From the NCBI GenBank assembly GCA_009786185.1, contig WQTS01000138.1:1-64000 (forward strand): a stretch of 64,000 nt of DNA, given 5' to 3'. Both the position numbers and the translations under genes were made by a program. Below are positions 27,437 through 37,579 of the stretch, in pieces (within the stretch, counting starts at the first letter, position 1; every line of letters starts with the position of its first letter). The notes under the pieces are model-generated. The model saw nothing but the letters and a program-made list of their open reading frames with translations, did not search any database and was not told the origin of the DNA. Origin of the DNA: Bacteroidota bacterium. GTDB taxonomy: Bacteria > Bacteroidota > Bacteroidia > Bacteroidales > WCHB1-69.

Positions 27437-29662
27437 TTATTCCTTAATCATCTTCTTAACAACTTCCCCTTTATCCGTATTTAACTTAATAAAGTAAATC
27501 CCGCTACTAAGGGTTTCGATATTTATTTTTTGATGAGATGATGAGGTAATGAGATGATTAGATGATACTTTTCTACCGTAAACATCAAAAATTTCAATAT
27601 CCTCTATTTGTAACTTGTCACTTGTAACTCGTAACTCTCCTTTTGTTGGATTCGGATAAACGGTAACCAATTCATCTAAATTGTTTTCAGAAACAGAGCC
27701 TCCGATATTATAAGTTTCCGTAACCGTTTCACTTGGAAGCATTCCGGTTTTAAAAGCTTTTGCTTTAAGTATGTGAATACCGGCATAAAGCACGATCGCA
27801 TGTTCAAAAAGATGATCGGATGGTGTGGGTTCACCGCCATTGATAGTATAATAAATTTCTGCGCCATCGGTTTCACAGGATATTTCTACACTCACACCGG
27901 GTGAAAAATTACCAAAATTACCTCCTTCCGGATAAAAAACAGGATTTGCTACAACGTCGAGTGCAATAAAAGTTACAGAAATGGTGTGTGATCCCGTCAC
28001 ATTGACAAAAGTGTAAGTTTCAGGTTGTCCATCAATTATTACTCCATTTATTAATACATTTCCAATTTTATAACCGTCGTTTGGCGTCATAGTAAAAGTT
28101 TGGTCTGCGCCTTCTAATACTATAACTTGTCCTTGTGGCGCGATGGTACCGTTAGCGCCGGCAGTGGCAGTAATGATATGGGTAGTTGTACCGCTATGCA
28201 AAGTAATATCGGTGAGCGCTCTTGGGGCAATTTGTCTGTCTGCATTAAATGGAATAGCAAATCCCACAACATCGAAAAGCTCTTCGGGGTTGGTTTCGTA
28301 GCCGGTAAATGCGCCGTAATGATTTCTACAAATCATGGAAGACTCATTCTGATGAATGGGGATATTGGCTGCCGCACCGGTTCCGAAAGTTCCATCATCA
28401 AAGGTTACGCCCAGCAATTTTACCAATTGCGATTCGTAACTTGCAAAATTAGCGAGCAAGTTCTCCATTGTTACAATGGTAGGTGCAACCGGAGTTCCGG
28501 GAGTTCCTTGAGCCAAATTTGCAATGGGTATCAATTCATATAAACCGTTAAAAATAACACATGTGCCGAGAACGCCGCCCGAAATAATGTCGCCATTTTC
28601 ATAAGTATTTGTAATGGTTGCCGGTGAATTATCGTAGATTAATAAACCGCCGGTGGCATCTTTTATGTAAATATTTCTTCCATGGCGAAATACGAAAGTA
28701 ACATCGCCGGTGATTTTGTATACGTGTGTGGTGGCAGTGGGCGTATTGGCAGCTTTAAAGGCGGCAATATTAGATACTTCCACGGGAAAGCTGTAAGTTG
28801 CGGTTGCCACAGCCGAAGGGGTGAGCCCTGCTTTCCATGCTTTGGCTACTAAGGTTGTGGTAGTCGAAATATTAAGAGGCGTGTTATACACAGCCGAGCT
28901 TTCGGTAGGCTCGCTACCATCTAAAGTATAGCGAATAGTAGCGCCTTCGGTAGTACAGTTTATGGTAACACTTTGAGGCGTTAAATAACTACCACCGGGA
29001 GGGGTGAAAGTTGGTGTAGCTACGGTATTGGCATCGGTAAAATCTGTGATACAGAGATCGTCAATATTAACGGAATTTTGAGTACCCGATTGTTTGTATT
29101 TAATAATTCTGACTCTTACATTGCCCTGTACATTAATTGGCACAGAAAACTCTTGCATTGCATTAACGGTACTCCATGCGGGAGAAGTTACCGAATTGCC
29201 ACCCGGCGAAATCCATGTAATTCCTCCATCAGTTGAGTATTCTACAAATACAACACCGCCGCTATGCCCACTGTAGGAACCATAATAAAAGCTTACTGTT
29301 CCTATTCCATTAGCTTTATCTTGTTGCATTTGAATAACATTGGCACCGGTAGTATTTTCTCCCGGTATACTCATAGCGCCACTTGCGGGGTCGCTATTAT
29401 TTGCTCTTAAGCGGATAGATCTTTCGCCAAAACGTCTGTCATTAGCATCCATTATACCATATCCCAAGATTAACCAATTACCGTTTGGGGTAGTAACGAT
29501 ACTGCCTGCATAGCCCGGATTTGTCGGATTTATATTTTCAAAATCTTCAAACAATCCGCAATCTCCGTTCTTTTGAATCTGATTTTGCGCGTTACTAAAT
29601 ATATTGCAAAACATTAAAAATGATGCAATTAAAATGCCGATTAAAATGTAATTTTTTTTCAT
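27437..29662 (-). CDS. Secreted multidomain protein with CHB_HEX_C-like repeats and T9SS sorting domain
   Basis: PTFTPPGGSYLTPQSVTINCTTEGATIRYTLDGSEPTESSAVYNTPL; C-term YPNPTKGELRVTSDKLQIEDIEIFDVYGRKV...GIYFIKLNTDKGEVVKKMIKE. Confidence 0.87.
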   Translation of the reverse strand: MKKNYILIGILIASFLMFCNIFSNAQNQIQKNGDCGLFEDFENINPTNPGYAGSIVTTPNGNWLILGYGIMDANDRRFGERSIRLRANNSDPASGAMSIPGENTTGANVIQMQQDKANGIGTVSFYYGSYSGHSGGVVFVEYSTDGGITWISPGGNSVTSPAWSTVNAMQEFSVPINVQGNVRVRIIKYKQSGTQNSVNIDDLCITDFTDANTVATPTFTPPGGSYLTPQSVTINCTTEGATIRYTLDGSEPTESSAVYNTPLNISTTTTLVAKAWKAGLTPSAVATATYSFPVEVSNIAAFKAANTPTATTHVYKITGDVTFVFRHGRNIYIKDATGGLLIYDNSPATITNTYENGDIISGGVLGTCVIFNGLYELIPIANLAQGTPGTPVAPTIVTMENLLANFASYESQLVKLLGVTFDDGTFGTGAAANIPIHQNESSMICRNHYGAFTGYETNPEELFDVVGFAIPFNADRQIAPRALTDITLHSGTTTHIITATAGANGTIAPQGQVIVLEGADQTFTMTPNDGYKIGNVLINGVIIDGQPETYTFVNVTGSHTISVTFIALDVVANPVFYPEGGNFGNFSPGVSVEISCETDGAEIYYTINGGEPTPSDHLFEHAIVLYAGIHILKAKAFKTGMLPSETVTETYNIGGSVSENNLDELVTVYPNPTKGELRVTSDKLQIEDIEIFDVYGRKVSSNHLITSSSHQKINIETLSSGIYFIKLNTDKGEVVKKMIKE

Positions 29663-29774
29663 ATTGGTTATATTTTTAATATCGCAAAAATAGTTTTTTA
29701 TAGCTTATTTCTGCAACTCGGCTTTTTTATTTATGATTGCAATGCCTTCGCCGTTGTTCAGCGGCAATTGCACA

Positions 29775-30131
29775 TTATTTCATTGATTTTAACGCCTTTG
29801 CCAATTGATCCGGACAAGAAGTTGATTTTTCCTTACACGTAATCCCCTCCAATTTAGCAATAGCATCGTCTATTTGCATGCCTTCTACTAATTGCGCTAC
29901 GGCAAATGTATTTCCGGGACACCCTTTGGTGAATGTTACACTGCGAATCGTATCATTAATTACAGAAATATCTATCTGTTGGCTGCAAACGCCTTCCGGA
30001 ATAAACGTAATATCTTTTGTAATCATCTCTTCTTGAATTAATACATTTTCATTACTAATATTCTTTTGATTATTACAACTTAACAAGCATAAAGACCCTA
30101 AGGTCATTAATATAACAATAGTTTTTCTCAT
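29775..30131 (-). CDS. Lipoprotein with TSCPD domain (track start overextended)
   Basis: MRKTIVILMTLGSLCLLSC|NNQ; ITFIPEGVCSQQIDISVINDTIRSVTFTKGCPGNTFAVAQLVEGM...TSCPDQLAKAL. Confidence 0.8.
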   Translation of the reverse strand: MRKTIVILMTLGSLCLLSCNNQKNISNENVLIQEEMITKDITFIPEGVCSQQIDISVINDTIRSVTFTKGCPGNTFAVAQLVEGMQIDDAIAKLEGITCKEKSTSCPDQLAKALKSMK

Positions 30132-30135
30132 GATA

Positions 30136-32385
30136 CTAGAATCTTCTTGGTGGACGACCATTATTTCCATTTCCGGGGCGTCTTTCACCTCTTTCGCCTC
30201 TGTCATTTCTGTCACCTCTATCGGGTCTTGGTCCTCTTGCAGGTCTTGGAGTCGGCTCTACCCAACCTTCCGGTTTGGGTAATAACGCTCTATGTGAGAG
30301 TTTGAATTTGCCTTTATCGTCAATTGCGATGAGTTTTACCTTAATTTCGTCGCCTTCTTTCAACACATCGGCAACATTGTCAATGCGCTTGTAGTCGATC
30401 TCGGAAACGTGGAGCAAACCTTCAACATTGGGCAAAAACTCTACAAATGCGCCAAATGTTTGAATGCCTTTTACAACACCGTCATACACTTCGCCTACTT
30501 CGGGAGCAGTAGTTAAACCTTTAATTTTTTCTACGGCGCGATTAATATCATCTAAATTGGCAGCTGCCACATCTACAATACCTACACCGCCTTTTTCTTC
30601 AATATTGATCACCGTATTGGTTTCGCGTTGTAGCTCTTGAATTACCTTGCCGGCAGTTCCAATTACCGCACCAATATACTCTTTCGGGATAATTAATTGT
30701 ACGATGCGCGGAACGAATGGCTTGTAATCTTCGCGTGGCTCCGGCATCGCTTCATTCATTTTCTCTAAAATGTGCAGACGACCTCTGCGCGCCTGTTCCA
30801 ATGCTTCTGCCATGATTTCGGAAGATAAACCGTTGATTTTTATGTCCATTTGGCAAGCGGTGATTCCGTCTTTTGTGCCACACACTTTAAAATCCATATC
30901 TCCCAAATGATCCTCATCACCCAAAATATCGGATAAAATGGCATATTTTCCTGTTTTTTCGTCGGTAATTAAACCCATGGCAATTCCTGAAACCGGTTTT
31001 TTAATTTTAACACCGCAATCCATCAATGCTAATATTCCTGCACAAACGGTTGCCATAGAGGAGCTTCCGTTCGATTCTAAAATGTCGGAAACCATACGAA
31101 CCGTGTATGGAAAATCGGTACTATCAAACGGAATCATTGACTTTATCGCACGATGCGCTAAGTTTCCGTGTCCAATTTCGCGGCGTCCGGCACTGCCGAT
31201 ACGTTTAACTTCGCCTACCGAAAACGGCGGGAAGTTATAATGCAAAATAAAGCGGCTGGAACCTTCAATTACAGCGCCATCAATCGTTTGTTCATCTAAT
31301 TTTGTTCCTAATGTACAAGTAGTTAACGATTGTGTTTCACCTCTTGTAAAAATGGCGGAACCGTGTACGGAAGGTAAATAATCGGTTTCAACCCATATTG
31401 GACGCACTTGATCTAAAGCACGACCATCCAAACGGGTTCTGTCGTTCAAAATCATACTACGCATCGCATCATACTCAACGTCATGGTAGTAGCGTTTCAC
31501 CAGAGGTTTCTTTTCAACGCGCTCTTCTTCTGGCATTGCTTCCAAAAATTCGTTGAAAATCACTTCAAAAGCATCACCTCTTTCGTGTTTGGTAGTTTGC
31601 GATTTGGCTACGGCAAGTACTTTATCGTAAGTAGCTTTATATATTGCTTCGCGCAATTCCTCATCGTTATTTTCGTGACAATATTCGCGTTTTGGATTGG
31701 CTTTTGTTACCATTGCTGCCAGTTCTAATTGCGCTTGACATTGTATTTTAATCGCTTCGTGCGCAAAATTCAATGCAGCCACCATATCGGCTTCCGAAAT
31801 CTCTTTCATTTCGCCTTCCACCATCATAATGTTTTCCATTGACGCGGCTACAATCATGTCAATATCAGAATATTGCATATTTTCTACAGTAGGATTGATT
31901 ACAAATTGTCCGTCAATTCTGCCCACGCGCACTTCCGAAATCGGTCCCAAAAACGGGATATCGGAAACAGCTAATGCAGAAGAGGCTGCTAAACAAGCCA
32001 ATGCATCGGGAAGGTTGTTTTTATCGCCCGACATCAGCGTAACCAACACTTGTGTTTCTGCATGAAAATCGTCCGGAAACAGCGGACGGAGCGCTCTATC
32101 CACCAATCGTGCAATCAAAATTTCGTACTCCGAAGGCCTGCTTTCACGTTTAAAGAAACCGCCCGGAAAGCGTCCCACAGCGGCATATTTCTCTTGATAT
32201 TCTACTTGTAACGGCATAAAATCCACGTTCTCTGCCGCTTCTTTTTTACAACATACCGTAGCCAACAACATGGTGTCTCCCATTCTCACAACGACTGCAC
32301 CGTCGGCTTGTTTGGCTAATTTTCCTGTTTCAATGGTAACTTCTCTTCCGTCACCCAAATCAAATTTTTTTGTAATTCCAATCAT
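30136..32385 (-). CDS. pnp: Polyribonucleotide nucleotidyltransferase
   Basis: RNase PH repeats, KH ([18 protein letters not shown]) and S1 ([20 protein letters not shown]) domains; Arg/Gly-rich tail. Confidence 0.97.
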   Translation of the reverse strand: MIGITKKFDLGDGREVTIETGKLAKQADGAVVVRMGDTMLLATVCCKKEAAENVDFMPLQVEYQEKYAAVGRFPGGFFKRESRPSEYEILIARLVDRALRPLFPDDFHAETQVLVTLMSGDKNNLPDALACLAASSALAVSDIPFLGPISEVRVGRIDGQFVINPTVENMQYSDIDMIVAASMENIMMVEGEMKEISEADMVAALNFAHEAIKIQCQAQLELAAMVTKANPKREYCHENNDEELREAIYKATYDKVLAVAKSQTTKHERGDAFEVIFNEFLEAMPEEERVEKKPLVKRYYHDVEYDAMRSMILNDRTRLDGRALDQVRPIWVETDYLPSVHGSAIFTRGETQSLTTCTLGTKLDEQTIDGAVIEGSSRFILHYNFPPFSVGEVKRIGSAGRREIGHGNLAHRAIKSMIPFDSTDFPYTVRMVSDILESNGSSSMATVCAGILALMDCGVKIKKPVSGIAMGLITDEKTGKYAILSDILGDEDHLGDMDFKVCGTKDGITACQMDIKINGLSSEIMAEALEQARRGRLHILEKMNEAMPEPREDYKPFVPRIVQLIIPKEYIGAVIGTAGKVIQELQRETNTVINIEEKGGVGIVDVAAANLDDINRAVEKIKGLTTAPEVGEVYDGVVKGIQTFGAFVEFLPNVEGLLHVSEIDYKRIDNVADVLKEGDEIKVKLIAIDDKGKFKLSHRALLPKPEGWVEPTPRPARGPRPDRGDRNDRGERGERRPGNGNNGRPPRRF

Positions 32386-32446
32386 AAATTTAAATCTTAA
32401 TTAGTTAAACTGTGTCTTCAATATTCTAAATAGTTATTATAATGCA

Positions 32447-32480
32447 AAAAAAGGCACTTTCCAAATGAAATGCCTTTTTT
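32447..32480 (-). terminator. Intrinsic terminator between rpsO and pnp
   Basis: aaaaaaggca...tgcctttttt. Confidence 0.75.
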
Positions 32481-32501
32481 GAACTTTTTATTTGTCGTTT
32501 A

Positions 32502-32771
32502 TTATTTTCTTAATCCTAACTTTTTAATAATCGCTCTGTAACGTTCAATATCTTCTCGTTTAAGATATTCTAACATTTTTCTACGTTTACCAACCAAATT
32601 TATTAACGAACGTTTGGTAGCCAAATCTTTTTTATTTTTCTTCAAATGTTCGGTTAAATGTTTGATTCTGTGTGTAAATAAAGCTACTTGGCTTTCTGCG
32701 GAACCGGTATCGGTTGCACTGTTTCCGTGTTCTGCAAAAATTTGCTGTTTAACTTCCGGGGTCAAATACAT
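32502..32771 (-). CDS. rpsO: 30S ribosomal protein S15
   Basis: GSAESQVALFTHRIKHLTEHLKKNKKDLATKRSLINLVGKRRKMLEYLK. Confidence 0.97.
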   Translation of the reverse strand: MYLTPEVKQQIFAEHGNSATDTGSAESQVALFTHRIKHLTEHLKKNKKDLATKRSLINLVGKRRKMLEYLKREDIERYRAIIKKLGLRK

Positions 32772-32835
32772 AATAATCTTCTTCTTTTAATAATTTTTTC
32801 CTTTTACTTTAATGGGCGGCAAAAATATAAAAATT

Positions 32836-33453
32836 TCAATATACATGAACGCCTCTTTTTTTCCATTTTTTCAACCGGCATTTTATAGCAGGCGAGCTGT
32901 CCTGCGTAAGTATTTCAAGTAAATAACCAATAGTTTCATTACCAATCTGCGCTTTTTTACGCAGCAATAAGAGTGCTTCAAACGCCCAAATTTGCACAGC
33001 TACACGCGTACGAGGTGCTACTACCCACGAAGCTACCGTTTCTGCTAAAAGTTCATATTCATCTTCTGAAAAAATCAAAACATTGTTTTTTAAGAGATCG
33101 GTTAATATTTTTCCAAAATGTCTTTTGGCGCTTTCGTTGGTAATTATCGACAGTAATTCGATAAAATCGTCTTTTAAAAATAATAGTATGTTTTTATCTT
33201 TAAAATAAAGTGTTTCAAGTAAATATGCAGATCTAAACGCTATTTGCTCGCGCTCTGTTTTCTTTTTTATCCTTAAATAATCATATGCTGCAGATTGAGA
33301 CTTCGCCTTTTGCGGATTAAAATAAATAACATCTCGTAATACACTAATGAGCAATTCTTGTAGCGCTTGTTTTTGAATTTCGTTCACCATTCTTTCAGCG
33401 AAATCTTTTTCAAAACGTGTTAGAAAGTGTGCTGTAAAGTGTTCTTTGGTCAT
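32836..33453 (-). CDS. Hypothetical helical protein (possible HEAT-like repeats)
   Basis: Mostly helical 205-aa ORF, adjacent to 33454..35052. Confidence 0.5.
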   Translation of the reverse strand: MTKEHFTAHFLTRFEKDFAERMVNEIQKQALQELLISVLRDVIYFNPQKAKSQSAAYDYLRIKKKTEREQIAFRSAYLLETLYFKDKNILLFLKDDFIELLSIITNESAKRHFGKILTDLLKNNVLIFSEDEYELLAETVASWVVAPRTRVAVQIWAFEALLLLRKKAQIGNETIGYLLEILTQDSSPAIKCRLKKWKKRGVHVY

Positions 33454-35052
33454 TTAAGCTTTTCTAAAAATTTCTTTCGGCGTAACCCACATCAAAAAAC
33501 ACATAAAAAAGGCAAAAAAGTTCAAACCGATAAAGGTTTCCCAGTTAGCATCACTGAAGTTTGCTGCCAACATGCTCACAAAAAACAGAGTGATTAAAAA
33601 AGGATTGTTTTTCCTCCCTTTAAAAAAGATCCATGTTAAAACACTCAAAATATACAACGTACCTAATATTCCAAAACGAATGAGATAATTAAGGTATTGA
33701 TTATGAGAGGATCCTGTTTTTTGAAATGCTAATTGCGATTCTGATTCTACAATGACTTTTTCGTATGCCAATGCGTTATTTCCCAAGCCAATCCCAAACC
33801 AAATATGTTTTTTTATAATATCTACGGCTAATACTGCCAACTCTATTCGTTGTACTAAAGTTTTTCCATTAGGGTTTCGGGTAATTCTATATTGGTCTAT
33901 TTCCCAAATAGTTGCATAAATTCGAGGGTAAACACTTAATTTATTTTCTGCATAAATATAATTAGGAATTTCGTTTTCAATGTTTTCAATATCTTGCTGC
34001 GAAAGTTGCGCAAAACCCTCTGCATCTTTTGTCAACCCTTTACTTGTCATGTACCTCATTATCAAGCTGCTAAAAGCATAATTATTTGAAGCTTTGCTAT
34101 CATATTCTCTCTGACTATGCGCATTCCACAACGGAATTAATTCTTCTTCGCAGATAAACAAGGTAACATAATGTCCATTTTCTTTAGTTTTATTCTCAAA
34201 ATGATGGTAATACGGATTCCCATTTGCCGTATGGGTTCTTATTTCATCAGGATGATATTCTATAGTATTGTAAAACTTTTGAACGCAGCTATATATGTAA
34301 AATATGGGAAAAACGGTTATCAAAATAAGCAATCCCCAAAAAGTAAATTTAAGCAGCTTGTTTTTCGTTTTCCATATTAACATGAGCAGCGCAGCAAACG
34401 ACATTACGCCAAAATAAAGATAAGCGCTGAACGATTTTAGTGAAAACAAAGCGCTGATTAAAAATACAATAAGGAGAAATAAGAGAGATTTTTGAAGCCA
34501 TGAAAATTTTCCATTGAGAATAAAATAGAAGATGAGCCAAATTACAAAGGCAATTTGAAAAGAAAAAGGAATGTGATCTACCCATGTAACTTTCCTAAAA
34601 TCGAAAAAATAGATGGTATCAATAAAAAGCAATTTGAATAAAGCTACGCCTGCGGCGATAGAAACCACCGAAATATAAAATCCCAATAAACGACAAGTAT
34701 TTTTAGATGAAATAGGAGCTGAAGAACCTAATACAAAAGCTAATATAAACCAAGTTAAGCTTTTGTTAAACTCTTGTAAGCCTAAAGAAAAATTATGTGT
34801 AAAACAAAGCCCAATCAAATATATCACAGGAATGGACATCATTAAAAGTGCACCGGTGTTATGTATTAATCTGCTCCACTTTGCTTTATAATCTCCTGTC
34901 AATATCCAAACGATAAGCAAGGCAACGGAAGTAACACTTATTAAAGCAATAGACGTGGGCAAAGAAACCAAAAACGCGCCCAATGAAATAAGATATAAGT
35001 TTTCTTTCCAGTTATGTATGAGCGATCGACAATATCTTTTTAACATGAACAA
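33454..35052 (-). CDS. O-antigen ligase/polymerase (Wzy/WaaL-like) membrane protein
   Basis: Many TM helices; WFGIGLGNNALAYEK, GSSHNQYLNYLIRFGILGTLYIL. Confidence 0.8.
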   Translation of the reverse strand: MFMLKRYCRSLIHNWKENLYLISLGAFLVSLPTSIALISVTSVALLIVWILTGDYKAKWSRLIHNTGALLMMSIPVIYLIGLCFTHNFSLGLQEFNKSLTWFILAFVLGSSAPISSKNTCRLLGFYISVVSIAAGVALFKLLFIDTIYFFDFRKVTWVDHIPFSFQIAFVIWLIFYFILNGKFSWLQKSLLFLLIVFLISALFSLKSFSAYLYFGVMSFAALLMLIWKTKNKLLKFTFWGLLILITVFPIFYIYSCVQKFYNTIEYHPDEIRTHTANGNPYYHHFENKTKENGHYVTLFICEEELIPLWNAHSQREYDSKASNNYAFSSLIMRYMTSKGLTKDAEGFAQLSQQDIENIENEIPNYIYAENKLSVYPRIYATIWEIDQYRITRNPNGKTLVQRIELAVLAVDIIKKHIWFGIGLGNNALAYEKVIVESESQLAFQKTGSSHNQYLNYLIRFGILGTLYILSVLTWIFFKGRKNNPFLITLFFVSMLAANFSDANWETFIGLNFFAFFMCFLMWVTPKEIFRKA

Positions 35053-35080
35053 TTGTTTATATCAATAGCGCAAATTAACC

Positions 35081-36391
35081 TTAATTATTGTACAAGTTTT
35101 TTAAATCATATAAAGCTTTCAAATATTGTACTTCATGTACTATTTTTTGTGCTCTTGCGGCGTGTTCCATATTTAAATCACGCATCAAGTCGGTAACACT
35201 CATGGTGCCGTGCTCGGTTTTTGCCAGAGAAGCCCTGTAAATGTTTTCGCGCATACGAATAATCTCGTCGTCGGAAGCTAAAATTTTTCTATATTGTTCT
35301 GCTATGGCGCGTTGTTGCTTTGTTTGAATGGATTGATTGAGCAAAAAAAGTTGTCTGCTTAGTTCAATATTATGGATATTATTTTCGATAATGCGTTTTT
35401 CGTTTTTTAGGGTATAAAGATTTCCGAATCCCCAATTGAGCTGCACGCCGCCAATGGCATACAATTTTCCGTCAACATCAAACATGTTTAAGCCGGGTCG
35501 GGCAAAGCCGCCTTGCAGAAAAAAACCGATTTTAGGCATATTCTTGGCAGTAATTTGCATATTTTGAATTTTTTGCGCCTCAATGGAAATGTCAAAAAGC
35601 TGTAATTCTAATCTATTGTTCGACTCTTGAATTGTAATAATCTCCGGTTTCTGCAAAGCGACATCGGGAGCTAATTCTTCGCCCATAAACGCGCCCAGCA
35701 TTGCCACAAAAGCTTCTCGCATGGTAACAAGCTGTATTACACTTTGTTCTGCGGATATTTGTTCTACTCTCACCGCATCCATATCTGATTCGTTTGCAAA
35801 TCCCAATTCTACAAAGTTAGCTACTTTATCCAGATTGCGCTGCAACTCTTGCAAATTCACTTTCAACTGTTCTATTTGGCTGTCGTACAAAATAATACCA
35901 AAAAAGAGGTCGTTTATACGCGCCCTTAAAGCGTATATATCTACTTCGTTTTGTTTGCGTTGCACTTGAGATGCGGCTTGAATTGTTTTCTTTGCCGATC
36001 GGATTTGCCCACCATCCCAAATAATTTGATTCAATTGCAGATACGCTTGGTATTGATCTTTGGGAACTTCCACACTCAAATTAATGGGCGGGGGCACCGA
36101 CAAACTCGGCGCATCGGTTTGCAAAGAAGCTTTGCCGTAGAGTTGAAGCTGCGGAATCCACGCGCGGGAGGCGTTTTGCAGGTTGTACTTTTCGCTCAGA
36201 TCAATTAGATCCAACTGTTGGATGAGGGGGTGGTTTTTTTCGGTTTTTTCGTGGCACTCGGAGAGGGTGAGGGGTTGGGCTGTTGCAAAAAAGGGGAAAA
36301 AGCAGAAAGCAGAAAGGAGAAGATGGAAGACGGAAAGTGGTTTGCGTGATGCGAGGTATGGGGGGGATGAGGTTTTATTTTGAGATTTCAT
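35081..36391 (-). CDS. TolC-family outer membrane efflux protein
   Basis: LTLSECHEKTEKNHPLIQQ, paired coiled-coil repeats. Confidence 0.88.
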   Translation of the reverse strand: MKSQNKTSSPPYLASRKPLSVFHLLLSAFCFFPFFATAQPLTLSECHEKTEKNHPLIQQLDLIDLSEKYNLQNASRAWIPQLQLYGKASLQTDAPSLSVPPPINLSVEVPKDQYQAYLQLNQIIWDGGQIRSAKKTIQAASQVQRKQNEVDIYALRARINDLFFGIILYDSQIEQLKVNLQELQRNLDKVANFVELGFANESDMDAVRVEQISAEQSVIQLVTMREAFVAMLGAFMGEELAPDVALQKPEIITIQESNNRLELQLFDISIEAQKIQNMQITAKNMPKIGFFLQGGFARPGLNMFDVDGKLYAIGGVQLNWGFGNLYTLKNEKRIIENNIHNIELSRQLFLLNQSIQTKQQRAIAEQYRKILASDDEIIRMRENIYRASLAKTEHGTMSVTDLMRDLNMEHAARAQKIVHEVQYLKALYDLKNLYNN

Positions 36392-36573
36392 TGTTTAATA
36401 ATTTTCCTTGTTTTGGTTTTGCAATAATAATAATTTTCTTTGACATCTGTAACAAAAAATAAAAAACAAATCTTATTTTGCTTTATTTAAGCAGCAAAAC
36501 AACAAAGCTTTCATCAATTACAAGAAAACCAATAAAAAAACGTTACACTTACTTAATCGAATAAATTCAAAAT

Positions 36574-37578
36574 ATGGAGCAACTTTACAAAATAGGTATC
36601 ACCCACGGAGATTTAAATGGTATTAGTTATGAGGTAATTATGAAGGCGCTCGCCGATCCCAAAATTATGGAGATTTGTACGCCTGTGGTGTATGGACTGG
36701 CTAAAGCAGCAAGCTACCACAGAAAAGTATTGGAAATGAATGATTTTTCTTTCCAGTTTGTTAAAAATGCGCAACAATCTGCTCCGAAAAAACCTAATTT
36801 GATTAATCTTGGTGATGAAGAAGTGAAAATTGTGCTGGGAGAAAGTTCGGAAGTCGGCGGAAAAATGGCATCCTTAGCGCTAAATGTAGCTTGCAACGAT
36901 CTGAAAAATAAAGCTATAGACGCAATCGTAACGGCGCCCATCCATAAACATAATATTCAATCGCCGAATTTTAATTTTGCCGGGCATACCGAGTTTTTTA
37001 GCGCACAATTTAACGTTCAAAACACCATGATGTTAATGGTGGCAGAAAATATTAAAGTGGGCTTTGTTACCAATCATATTCCAATAAACGAAATGGGTAA
37101 GGTGTTAACTACGGAGCTGGTTTTAAGAAAAATTAAGATACTCAATGATTCGTTACTGAAAGATTTTTTGTGTACCCATCCTAAAATTGCGGTGCTGGCG
37201 CTCAATCCGCATGCCGGCGATAAAGGATTGCTTGGAAAAGAAGAGGTTAATATCTTGAAACCTGCAATTAACCAAGCATTTGACCAAAATATTAATGCTT
37301 TTGGTCCTTTTCCGGCTGATGGATTTTTTGCTTCCGGACAGTATGAGCAGTTTGATGCGGTGTTGGCAATGTACCACGACCAAGGCATGATTCCTTTTAA
37401 ATTGTTGGCGTATGAGGGCGGTGTGAATTTTACCGCCGGTTTGCCCATCGTAAGAACTTCGCCTGCCCATGGAACAGGATATGATATTGCAGGGAAAAAT
37501 ATCGCTTCACCCGACTCCCTGAGACATGCCATCTATTTGGCAATTGATATTTTAAACAATCGAAAAGCAATTCAATAG
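36574..37578 (+). CDS. pdxA: 4-hydroxythreonine-4-phosphate dehydrogenase
   Basis: GITHGDLNGISYEV, TAPIHKHNIQ, FAGHTEFF, NPHAGDKGLLGKEE, MYHDQGMIPFK, RTSPAHGTGYDIAG. Confidence 0.95.
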   Translation: MEQLYKIGITHGDLNGISYEVIMKALADPKIMEICTPVVYGLAKAASYHRKVLEMNDFSFQFVKNAQQSAPKKPNLINLGDEEVKIVLGESSEVGGKMASLALNVACNDLKNKAIDAIVTAPIHKHNIQSPNFNFAGHTEFFSAQFNVQNTMMLMVAENIKVGFVTNHIPINEMGKVLTTELVLRKIKILNDSLLKDFLCTHPKIAVLALNPHAGDKGLLGKEEVNILKPAINQAFDQNINAFGPFPADGFFASGQYEQFDAVLAMYHDQGMIPFKLLAYEGGVNFTAGLPIVRTSPAHGTGYDIAGKNIASPDSLRHAIYLAIDILNNRKAIQ

Positions 37579-37579
37579 C

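Noticed and set aside
26872-27484. ORFs 26872..27177, 26963..27484 and 27042..27308
   Set aside because: They overlap the palindromic GC-rich repeat island; low-complexity Arg-rich translations, no family motifs.
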